The position numbers and the translations under genes are program-made. A DNA stretch of 39,001 nucleotides from a virus: positions 1-39,001 of IMG/VR virus record IMGVR_UViG_3300000225_000120; one strand, given 5' to 3'. The notes under the pieces are model-generated. The model was not told the DNA's origin and made no database searches. It saw only the letters and a list, made by a program, of their open reading frames with translations. Numbering within the stretch: the first letter of the stretch is position 1; each line of letters opens with the position of its first letter. Positions 15,186 through 24,600 of the stretch are shown one piece after another.

Positions 15186-15214
15186 ATTATACATGAATTC
15201 TTTCATTATGTCAA
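15186..15214 (-). promoter_or_regulatory. Exact consensus sigma70 promoter (TTGACA-17-TATAAT)
   Basis: On the minus strand TTGACA is at 15214-15209 and TATAAT at 15191-15186, separated by exactly 17 nt. The -35 box begins 3 nt after the TAA of the gene at 15218-16132. The block TTGACATAATGA is shared with the promoter at 4399-4427. The predicted start point (about 15178-15180) coincides with the next ATG. It sits exactly at the border between the virion genes and the glycosyltransferase/radical SAM genes. Confidence 0.88.
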
Positions 15215-15217
15215 CTA

Positions 15218-16132
15218 TTATGTTTGAGCAAAACTACCCACTAATGCATATGCAGGAGCTGCACTCCAACTAGCATTATTTAATTGAGTAGTATTGGGTG
15301 TTCTATGCGTAATAGTATTAGTTACTGTACCATCGACGGTATCATTAAAGTCATCAGCTGCGGCGTCTGCCCACGTAATTTTCATAGTTACAACTTCGCC
15401 AACGTCTGCGTTACTACCTTGTACGCCGTTAGATTTAGCTTCTACTAAAATATAACTTGCTGTATAAGGAGTAGTACCTTCAAACTGCTTAAATATTGTT
15501 TGATACGATGTTGTCATATCATAATAACCAATAGTTGTTGCTATGGTGCCTGGTGTTCCAGAACCACCTGACTTGGTTGTGCCCTGTGCGGCAAAAATAA
15601 TTGTGCCACAAGCAGTTGCTAAAGCAGTCCATTCTGTGTTTTTAGTGTTACTGGTGCTAGTACTTTTAGCGAATGATAGTCGTGTTGAACCACCCGCATT
15701 GTAATAATATCTTACTGCATCAGCACTTGCAAATGTTAGTGTATATTCATGAATTGTTGTTACTGTCCAACTGCCTGCACCGCTACCAGTACTAGTAGTA
15801 TCAGTGTAGTTGCCAGTATCAATATTCAATCTATTCGTGTTAATCAACGCCGTGTTTGCAGTTAATGCTGTAAATGCGCTAATTGTGTCGCCCGCACTGG
15901 GTGATGTGATCGATGTTAGAGATGTGCCTTGGTGGGCCGCGGCCGTTGTCTCTCTTGCTAATAACGTAGACCATTGCGTGGCAGTTACAGTATCACCAAT
16001 CGAAACATCAGCAATTGTGTTAGACTGGCCGTAGCCTTGGTCTCCACTGCCAGTGCCCCAGTTGGTGTTAAAATCTCCGCGAAAACTACTATAATGTGAA
16101 GCTAATATAGTATCGCCAGTTGAGTATGCCAT
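15218..16132 (-). CDS. Probable virion structural protein (304 aa)
   Basis: The product is rich in Thr, Ser, Gly and Ala with almost no cysteine, as usual for tail-fibre or capsid-surface proteins. The N-terminus MAYSTGDTILASHYSSF is followed by another GDT-containing segment (SIGDTVTATQW), suggesting short internal duplication. The C-terminal half contains alternating beta-type segments and ends NASWSAAPAYALVGSF. The start ATG has a good ribosome site (AGGAG). It is the last gene of the virion module before the sigma70 promoter. It is probably a tail or fibre component; exact role unknown. Confidence 0.75.
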   Translation of the reverse strand: MAYSTGDTILASHYSSFRGDFNTNWGTGSGDQGYGQSNTIADVSIGDTVTATQWSTLLARETTAAAHQGTSLTSITSPSAGDTISAFTALTANTALINTNRLNIDTGNYTDTTSTGSGAGSWTVTTIHEYTLTFASADAVRYYYNAGGSTRLSFAKSTSTSNTKNTEWTALATACGTIIFAAQGTTKSGGSGTPGTIATTIGYYDMTTSYQTIFKQFEGTTPYTASYILVEAKSNGVQGSNADVGEVVTMKITWADAAADDFNDTVDGTVTNTITHRTPNTTQLNNASWSAAPAYALVGSFAQT

Positions 16133-16181
16133 ATTCGATTTCTCCTAGGATTTATCTAAATTTAAATATCGTTTATATATA

Positions 16182-16211
16182 ATTTCTCGAGAAATGACTT
16201 TATAAAGTCAT
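16182..16211. repeat. Two overlapping perfect palindromes in the gap before the 304-aa gene
   Basis: ATTTCTCGAGAAAT (16182-16195) and ATGACTTTATAAAGTCAT (16194-16211) are perfect 14- and 18-nt palindromes overlapping by 2 nt. They lie in the 108-nt gap (16133-16240) after the tail-fibre-like gene. As RNA they form two AU-rich hairpins with tetraloops UCGA and UAUA. There is no following U-run, so a standard terminator is doubtful; an RNA-processing or protein-binding site is possible. Confidence 0.6.
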
Positions 16212-16218
16212 CTACACT

Positions 16219-16226
16219 TATTTAGT
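16219..16226 (-). promoter_or_regulatory. Weak late-promoter-like box ACTAAATA
   Basis: ACTAAATA on the minus strand matches the T4 late box TATAAATA at six of eight positions and lies upstream of the 304-aa structural gene, in the same gap as the palindromes. In an AT-rich gap this is weak evidence. Confidence 0.25.
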
Positions 16227-16240
16227 ATAAATCGTTATAT

Positions 16241-17785
16241 TTAAACAACCCGCACTATGCAATTTACTAGTGTAACATGTGATTCTTCTTTATCAGTATC
16301 ACTTTCTAAGGCGCGACCAATAACATTCCAGGAAGTACATTCTTCTTTAGTTGCCTTCCTTGCTGTACCATTACCTGCTGAAACTAATCTATCACCTTTT
16401 GTAATTGACCCTGTTACTTTAACTGGAACACGTCCTGATATTGCTACTGAAACACCATCTTGCTCACTATTCATTAAGTATGCTGGATACGAACTAACAA
16501 CACCTAACACATCTTCTGAAGCATCATTTTCACACATAGTAACTTCTTTTTTGCCACCAATTTGTAATACTGTTCCTGGATCATATGCATAATCTGCTGT
16601 AAAGTTTTCTGCCAAGTCAGCATATTTCGCTTGTGATGATATGCCTGTCATTGTAGCACAATGCATGTTAGCATATGAGTCAATTGTTACATTGCCTGCT
16701 GTAGAACCTGTTTCAGTTGTATTAACTGCGGCCCATTCGTCTGCTGTTTCATCCCAAAAGAAACCAGTATTAGTACTAGAGCCACGCTCTACTATTAGAC
16801 CAGCATCAAATGCTGGGGTGCCAGTTACATTTTTAGCAACAACAATTAAAGGATCTTCTACAAGCAAATTATTTGTATTAAGTGTTGTAGTTGTACCACT
16901 TACCGTTAAATCACCTGCGATAGTTACTGAGTTTGTTGAACCATCAATAGTAACAGAAGTTGCTGGTGAACCACCTTGGTTAATACCAAGTAGTATGTTA
17001 CCATTACTTGTAACATTTTTAATTGTTACATCATTACCAGATACACTCATTGACAAGTCTGAGTCAACACCAACGGTCATACCATTATCGTTGACAACAC
17101 CTAGTGTTCCACTTGTTGTGTCGTTAGCATTTGAACGCAAGTAATTTGCGGCCGCTACGCCACCCAATGCATCTGAGTCTGTTGCTGTGCCTTTGTACTT
17201 TGCACCTGAAACGTTTGTACTTAAATTGTAGCCTGGACTTACTGTTGTAAATCCTGTAATAGCAACGTTTGGTGTAAAAACAGTATCTTTAGAAACAATT
17301 GCTACTAATGAATCTGCTACATACATTTTTACTACTGTATGTGATACTGCTCCATTGTCTACTATTGAATCTACTATTGCACCACTAATTACACCACCCG
17401 AGTAACTAGGACCGATAACGATCCAGGCACTACCATTATATGCTTTAAGCTGATCAGCAGTGGTGTCATACCATAAATCACCTTCTACTGGACTAGCTGG
17501 TTGTGTTGCCGATGATGTAGTACCACCTGATTCTACCCAGGTTGTTCCATTGTATACTTTGAGTGCAGTATTAGTTGTGTCCCACCAGAGTGTTCCAGCT
17601 AGTGGTGTTGACGGAGCGGATGAATTTGCAAAATTTTCTAATAATTTTACAAAGTTTTCATTTTGAATTTCACCATAACCGGCATAGTTTTTGCCGATCA
17701 GAGTCAAGTTAGTTGTTGTATCTAACGTGCCATCCGCTACGACCGCCAGAACTGCCCCACTTGTTTTATTTACAGTATATGCCAC
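16241..17785 (-). CDS. Tail-fibre-like structural protein (514 aa, GTG start)
   Basis: The start codon is GTG at 17785 with a clear ribosome site (AGGAG, 7 nt upstream). The N-terminus (AYTVNKTSGAVLAVV, then YAGYGEIQNENF and LLENFA) is of a kind common in marine T4-like phage fibres. Two copies of a P-x-x-G-x-LW-[WY]-DTT-x3-LK-x-YNG-x-x-W segment follow at about residues 62-124. The middle is beta-rich with Thr/Ser/Asn. The C-terminal part (YADLAENFTADYAYDPGTVL, LGVVSSYPAY, ISGRVPVKVTG, KGDRLVSAG) resembles the C-terminal domains of fibres with a Peptidase_G2-like chaperone; I see no decisive catalytic motif. A TATAAATA late promoter lies 89 nt upstream of the start codon. Confidence 0.85.
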   Translation of the reverse strand: MAYTVNKTSGAVLAVVADGTLDTTTNLTLIGKNYAGYGEIQNENFVKLLENFANSSAPSTPLAGTLWWDTTNTALKVYNGTTWVESGGTTSSATQPASPVEGDLWYDTTADQLKAYNGSAWIVIGPSYSGGVISGAIVDSIVDNGAVSHTVVKMYVADSLVAIVSKDTVFTPNVAITGFTTVSPGYNLSTNVSGAKYKGTATDSDALGGVAAANYLRSNANDTTSGTLGVVNDNGMTVGVDSDLSMSVSGNDVTIKNVTSNGNILLGINQGGSPATSVTIDGSTNSVTIAGDLTVSGTTTTLNTNNLLVEDPLIVVAKNVTGTPAFDAGLIVERGSSTNTGFFWDETADEWAAVNTTETGSTAGNVTIDSYANMHCATMTGISSQAKYADLAENFTADYAYDPGTVLQIGGKKEVTMCENDASEDVLGVVSSYPAYLMNSEQDGVSVAISGRVPVKVTGSITKGDRLVSAGNGTARKATKEECTSWNVIGRALESDTDKEESHVTLVNCIVRVV

Positions 17786-17855
17786 GCTAATTCTCCTATT
17801 TAATCGATTAAAGTGTATACGGCCATCTCTTGGCCAATTATTGAATGCTTATAGC

Positions 17856-17873
17856 ATAATATACGTATATTAT
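17856..17873. repeat. Perfect 18-bp palindrome abutting the late promoter
   Basis: ATAATATACGTATATTAT is a perfect inverted repeat directly downstream of the TATAAATA box at 17874-17881 (minus strand). The expected late transcription start falls inside it. It could be a dimeric-protein binding site or a 5'-end hairpin. Confidence 0.7.
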
Positions 17874-17881
17874 TATTTATA
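17874..17881 (-). promoter_or_regulatory. T4-type late promoter box TATAAATA
   Basis: The minus strand reads TATAAATA exactly, the consensus recognised by the T4 gp55-type late sigma factor. It lies in a 164-nt gap upstream of the tail-fibre-like gene starting at 17785, which is the expected place for late expression of a virion gene. Confidence 0.75.
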
Positions 17882-17949
17882 CCTAGACTAAAATAAACGC
17901 TTTTAAATTACAGAAAACGCCTATTTTGTTCTAAATCTATTTATGAATA

Positions 17950-18624
17950 TTAAGTAGCACTACTTAAATTTGTGAGTGTTTGAATTCTAACTGTATAATC
18001 TATTTGAATTAAGCGATTAAGTGATTTTTGCACTGGGTGAAATACTACATGTGTTAATAGGTTGCCTGTGGCGATACCACCTACTTCCCAACTTTTTAAA
18101 CCCAATTCATCAAAAACATATGCTCCATCTAGTGCTGATGAGTTATCAAATGCTTCTTGCCCGGCTGGCTCTCCATAATCAAGCAAACAAGTTACTAAAA
18201 TATCTGTATAAATTGTGCCACTAGTATGGGTTATTGTCATTTTATTTCTTGTAGGATCTGTATTTGAGGAACTACTTCCATCAACTACTTTATAATAAGT
18301 TTTATTATACAAATCCGAAGAGGCGCCTGAGTTATTGGCAGGCAAGTAAGTTATGATGCCAGTTGTTGATACTGATGTACCACCATTGCCGAAGTGCATT
18401 TCATGTATAAATCCAGTAGTTTGGTTGGATATACTGTCTGCTAATGCTTTAGAAAAGTTTTCATAATGAATAGCGTTACGTTGTTCTACAAATACTTCGT
18501 CTGTGTCTGGGTCAAATATCTTAATAAACCCTTCAACATTTACGCCTGGAATTTCGTTAGGTTGCTTTTCTTCCATTTCTTCGTGCTCTTCGCTGGTGTC
18601 TTGCTTGATTTCGTTGTTGTCCAT
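17950..18624 (-). CDS. Probable virion structural protein (224 aa)
   Basis: The first 28 residues are very acidic (EEHEEMEEKQ). They are followed by GFIKIFDPDTDEVFVEQRNAIHYENFS and a FIHEMHFGNGG segment, a layout I associate with small tail proteins of marine T4-like phages that sit next to long fibre or adhesin genes. It has beta-rich Thr/Ser segments and no signal sequence. It lies 17 nt downstream of the giant structural gene. Upstream of its ATG is GATAAATA, seven of eight matches to the late box but only 6 nt from the start. It is probably a tail or baseplate component. Confidence 0.75.
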   Translation of the reverse strand: MDNNEIKQDTSEEHEEMEEKQPNEIPGVNVEGFIKIFDPDTDEVFVEQRNAIHYENFSKALADSISNQTTGFIHEMHFGNGGTSVSTTGIITYLPANNSGASSDLYNKTYYKVVDGSSSSNTDPTRNKMTITHTSGTIYTDILVTCLLDYGEPAGQEAFDNSSALDGAYVFDELGLKSWEVGGIATGNLLTHVVFHPVQKSLNRLIQIDYTVRIQTLTNLSSAT

Positions 18625-18630
18625 CTGAAG

Positions 18631-18638
18631 TATTTATC
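18631..18638 (-). promoter_or_regulatory. Late-promoter-like box GATAAATA six bases before an ATG
   Basis: GATAAATA on the minus strand matches the T4 late consensus at seven of eight positions and lies 6 nt before the ATG at 18624. A transcript from it would be nearly leaderless. It may equally be an AT-rich coincidence. Confidence 0.35.
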
Positions 18639-18641
18639 CTA

Positions 18642-21600
18642 TTATATTACCTTGGGAGTTGATAGCGGTGCCTCTTTAAGGAACGTTACTTGTTTGGATG
18701 TTGCCATACCTAGTCCTAAACTGTTTGTGGCAGTTGATCCGCCTTGATCATACCAAACTTTAGTATGAACATCTGTGCCTGGTATTAATTGTTGTTTACT
18801 GCCATCTACTACTTCACTTGCTGTAGCATGTGTAGCATGAGCACCTGTGCCCCATGTGCCACGACGTATTCTTTTTAGTTTGTTACCATCTATTTCCCAA
18901 TATTCTATACGCTCGCCATTAATGAATATTACACCTGGCGTTGCTGTTGTTGGAACAGGCGTCAATAATTTAGTTGCGTCTGTTACGTTAATTTCTATAT
19001 CTGTTAAAGCCAATGCTGTAGACAATGTTGTTGTGTTTGCTGTTGCAATTCTATAGTAAGATGTTTTGTCAAACATATCCTTCCAAATTCTAAAAGCAAT
19101 GCCATCTCGTTGTTCTGCTTTACGCATGCCGGTTACAGTAATCATATCTGTTGCTAATATACTACCAGCTGCTGGAGTCATTACTAAATTAGTACCAGTT
19201 ATATAATAATCATGGTTTGCAATTTGTGGTATGCCATTTAACCATACCCATACATAGTTTATATTTCTTTCTAATACCGATATATCATAAACTGGTGTTG
19301 AAATTGATACACTAACATCACCTGCATATCCACTAGTATCAAAAATTATTGTATCAAATCTTTCTAAATGTAATAATGTTGCAACTGATGTGCCTTTTAT
19401 TACAAGTGTTTTGCCTTTACTGTATCTTTGATTAGAGAATGATTGTACAAATAATTTGTCACCAGTAGTTATTGTTCCAGCAGTAACAGATACACCACTA
19501 CCATTTTCAAGTATAACTTGGTAATCATTTTGGATCCAATATTGACCATTTCTAATCGTAATTCCTATTTCTGCGCCTGTTGCAGGAATATTACCAACAG
19601 TAAATGTTATTTGGTCACGTGCAGGTGATCCACCAGTAAATGTATAATGTGTTGTAAGTGTTTGCAATACACCATCTACATGTACTTGAACATCAGCATC
19701 AGTTACTGATCCATATGCAATAGTTGGATTAGCTGGACCATCATATACCGCTAATACTCCGTTACCTGTATAGTATTCTGTATCTGGTGGATTTAATCGT
19801 GTGTTGTTCAAATATACAAATGCTTTTGCGGCATCAGGGCCAAATTCAAAGAAGTTATCCTGGCCATATGTATATGTGTAACTTGCAGGCCATGTTGGAC
19901 TACCAGGAACTGTAATTGTTTGTTCTTCACTTTCAACTTTAACAAATGGTCTAATTGCTTCTATTTTGCCATCTGTTACAATAGCAGTTGCGGTTGCTGT
20001 GCCTGTAATTGCAACAGTTGGTGCTGATGTATATCCAGTACCTGCGTTTGTTACAATTAATCCACTTACCTTGCCTTCAGCATTAATAACTGCTGTAGCC
20101 GCCGCGTTAGCGCCGCCACCCCCACTAAATGTTACTGTTGGCGCTGATGTGTAGCCACTACCTGCATTTGTAATTGTTAATCCTGACTTATTAAATGTAT
20201 GCACTCGTATACGATCGTTATTTCCTGGTGCTGAAGCAAATGTTATTTTTGTTTTCTTATAATAACTTGATGCTGTCCATGTCGGAGCGTTTTCTATACC
20301 ATTTACAGTTATGTACAAGTATTGTGCATATTCATATGGTACATTCACAATAAACTGTGTTGTTGAAGTATCACCAATAAAGTCTTGTTTGGTTGATGTA
20401 ACCGTATCACCACCTGTTTCAATTAATACAAAATGTATTAATTGTCCTGCTGGTACAGGAGATACCATTGTTATAATATTCGTCTCCATATCAATAGTAT
20501 AATTTGTTGTTAATTTTTGTAATATTCTATCAATATATATTCCAACACCGGTAACATTTGTGGGTAATTTACCTTTAGAACTAAAATCATAAATTACAGC
20601 AGATCCATTACCTTCAAATGTATACTTTTTAATAGTAACACCAGTGTCTCGTGGTGATGGCATTTCGTATACTTTGATATCTAATGTATCAAATACACGA
20701 CCAGGTACTTGTTCTTCTGGTGCGTGTGATGTATATTCTGTTACAAAACCATCACCATCTACAGCAACATTGGCAGGATCAATACCACCACTTGTACTAA
20801 AATCACCACCACTTAGGTCAGTATCTACGCTTGATATAATTTTTACACCTTCTGGACTTATTTCAAAATCATCAAATTTTGATGAGGCATATGTTGCCCT
20901 GTCATAGCCAGGCTCCATATCAAATGTGGCACCAACTACCTTATTTGCTTTATATTGTAATCCAGAATCTGCTATAACAGCATCATATGTTGGAATGTTT
21001 GCTGTTTTATTATCCCAGGTTTTTGTACTGCCGGTGCCTGTTTGTCCACCAGAGTAAAATAGTGTTAAGCGATCACTATGCTTTTTAGCGGCCGCTTCAT
21101 GTGCTGTTTCCAACTTATTGTAGGATGAGTATGAAACTGTTGCTGTTGCCGCGGCACTAGTACCACCGCCACCACTAAATGCTACGGTTGGTGCGGCAGT
21201 ATATCCTGTGCCTTCTTGTTCTACGACAACTGCTGTTACTGCTCCACCGGAAATAACTGCTTTGGCACTTGCTCCACCACCTGTTGTATCTCCTGCGGCA
21301 TTTGTTATTGTTATCGTAGGTGCTGAGGTGTATCCACTGCCTCCAGCAGTTACGGCAATAGTTGTAACGTGTGATGGTGAATCAACACGATCAAACTTAA
21401 TTGTTTCTTTAATATCTCTTACTTTATAATTTTCTAAATTAACATAACCAGTTGCTCCACTACCACTACCACCTGAGATAATTACCTTCGGGGTAGTTAC
21501 ATATCCGGTACCAGCTGATGTTACGGTAATAGAATCTACCGTATCTAATCCAGGTGTTTTCATTACAGGAATAGCTGTAGCACCACTACCATCTCTGTGT

Positions 21601-24600
21601 GTGCCATCTTCTAGTGCTGAAATTCTAAAGTAACCATAATTTAAGTTACTTGGATCATTTTGTCTAAAAGTATATGTTGAACCTCTATATAGTGTAATAT
21701 TGGGTCGTTCTATACCATCAATATAAAAATCAGGACTACCTGTACTATCTAATACTACAGTTATAGCAAATATTTTGTTTTCATTAGGAGTTACTTTATC
21801 CTTAATTGTAAATTTCCAACCCATATCTTTCCATTGAGTAGAATTTTGTTCAGTACCACTATAATACCATAATATATCTGGGGTATGCTCTGGTACAACA
21901 AGAACAGCATTAGCAGTGGCCGCACCAGGTATTGCTGACACAGAATATGAGTAACCTAATTCCCATTGCGCGCCACTTGAAATAGTAACTATTGGTAGTG
22001 ATGCTGAAATTGCACTAAAATCATAACCAGTTGTGTCATGTCCAATAGAATCATATGTAGTTGTAGATGTAGTAGCATAATTACTGCCAGCAGTTAATAC
22101 GTCAACACTGGTCACTTTCTTTGTATAATGATTATACCAATCAATCCAAGGTGTTGTAAGCATTCGAACATCGTCGTCCGCTTCATATACATTAGGTGAT
22201 CTAAATAGTTTGTCTGTTGTATCATAATAACCTGGTAAATCAAAATCACTATTACCTATTTGTGGAAGTTCAGTATAATTGTAACGGAATACATGTTCTC
22301 TAATATTAGTTCTATATGGTTTCGCTTCATTAATATAATCTTTAATGCTATCTTCTATGTCATAACTGTAATTTACAAGTTCAGATAGTTTACGTACTGT
22401 TTGATTAATTGTTATAAAACTTGTCTTAAATGCCCAATCAACTCGCTGAGTTTGGTCATATAAAACATATTGAATTAATTCAAACCATAATTTATTAAAT
22501 TCTATTGCTATTGAGCTTATAAACATTTCAGTATTCAAAGCATCTATAATATAATGAAGTTCTGTTAATGGTGTAGTTGTTGTATACAATGTTGTCTTAA
22601 ATTTAATTGTAGCATTTTGTAGACCAATAACATCATATGTATCAGATGCAGTATTTGTATTCTTATATAATACCCATTTATTTTGTCCATCATTTAATAC
22701 CTTAACTATATCGCCAAGTTTAGTGTCTAATTTTTTACGATCATTTTCTGTTGCAACCGTATAATCAACAATGGTATTAGCATTATAGCCAGTAGCATAC
22801 CAGTCTATATAATCCCAATATTTTGTTGTGTCATACTTTTGTTTCTTTTCAAAATTCCATCTATTTTCACTAGTATTCCACTGATATGTTGTCCAATAAT
22901 TGCCTTTTGTTTCATCTTTTGTTATGAGTACTTTATAACCATTTGCAATTGTGCTTGTATTAATATAAGTTAGTTCAGTATATGTTGCTACGGTTTCACC
23001 GTAACCATATGTTGGTGCTTTTTCTGCTGATGAAATTTTTACTAGACTATAGTCTAATGCTATTTTATTTTTAGCAAATACGGTATTACAAAAGTTAACT
23101 AATACTTTAATAGCACCTAATCTATCAATAAACATACTTTGTCGTGGATATTCCATTATACCATAACGTGATCCAACATGCACGTTTAGATCTGGTACTA
23201 GGTTCTCTTTAGCATCTTTACCTGCTAAACTTTCTCCAAGTTTAGTAATTAGATAATTGTTTGGTTTGGACAGTGGGTTATTTGACTGAACTAATTGCCA
23301 TTCTGTATGTAAAGGTATATCATTTTTAACAGTATCATATTCAATACTTAAAATAATATTATCAGCAGTTAAATTTGTCTGTAAGTTATGCCCAACAAAC
23401 GCATTCGGCGCGGCAATACCTATATATTTTAATCCGTATTCTGTAGGATTTTTTAGTATTGTTGCGACAGTCTTTGCTGGCAATTTTCGTGTAGCGGCTG
23501 GAATAAAACTTTTTAATTCAAGTTCATTACCATACGCCGCAAATTTAATCTGTCCATTAGCGTCCAAATACGTTGTAGATACTTCTGGAACAGAAGTTTT
23601 GTTTTTAACCCAATAATAATAGATTGGTTCTAAAGAATTTGTTGTAATATTATACTGCTGATATTCAACATATGCCGCATCGTTAGAGAATTTAGGCGTC
23701 CCGTCACCTCCATTTATTACATATGATGATGGCAATGTATCACTTTCAACCCATTCGTATATATTAATTTGTGCACCGGGGAATAATTTACCCCAATTAA
23801 GTTTGCGATATTCCATATCACCCTGTTCGTAATCAATATATTTTGTATTGGTTAAATCCCACCATAATGTACCAACTTCATTTGGACCCCAGTGGTTATT
23901 TAGATCGTTAACTACTGTTGTATCGGTTGTAATGTTATATACTGCTGGATCATATAACGTTTTAAAACTAATTTCCTCGTCAGCAATGCCTGGTATTTTA
24001 CCTTTAATTGGATCAATATAATCAATATAATCAATAAACGTATTAGATGATTTATCATATGTAATGACCTTATTAATAGTATTAATGTCTACCTTGTCAT
24101 TTTGTGTACGTTTACTGTTCCATGAAATTTTGTTTAATTTGTTAGTCGCCTCCATAACAGAGCCAGTATTCTGTGTAAATTTCTTGACTGCTATCACTGA
24201 TGTTGCAACTGGGATTACTGTAAATGTTACTGAGCTGTTTGGTGATGCATTATCACTACTATACTCTGATGTAAGCATTACCCTACCGTTCATTGTAATT
24301 TCTAAATCAGCAGTAGCAAATTGTCCTGTTAATGCATACGTCGATGCAATTCCATCCGCTGTTATTGTTTGTGTTGTATAATAATCGTCACCAGGAGCAC
24401 CAATTAATGCTGTATTGCCAACCATTACTAAACCTGTGCCAAACTTATCATTCTTTCTACGTCCTGCCCAATCTACTCGCTGTATTAATGAATATGACAA
24501 ATCAGTATTAATATCGTAAATTAATGCCGAACCAGAGTCTGCTTGTATATCAGAAATTATTGTATTCCCATTATCAAAAGTAGTAATGTTAGTGTCTAAA

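Noticed and set aside
16641-17144. 167-aa plus-strand ORF, and similar long plus-strand ORFs at 6935-7408, 8316-8801, 24730-25203 and 26150-26593
   Set aside because: All lie opposite well-supported minus-strand genes, lack ribosome sites and recognisable domains, and are typical antisense shadows.
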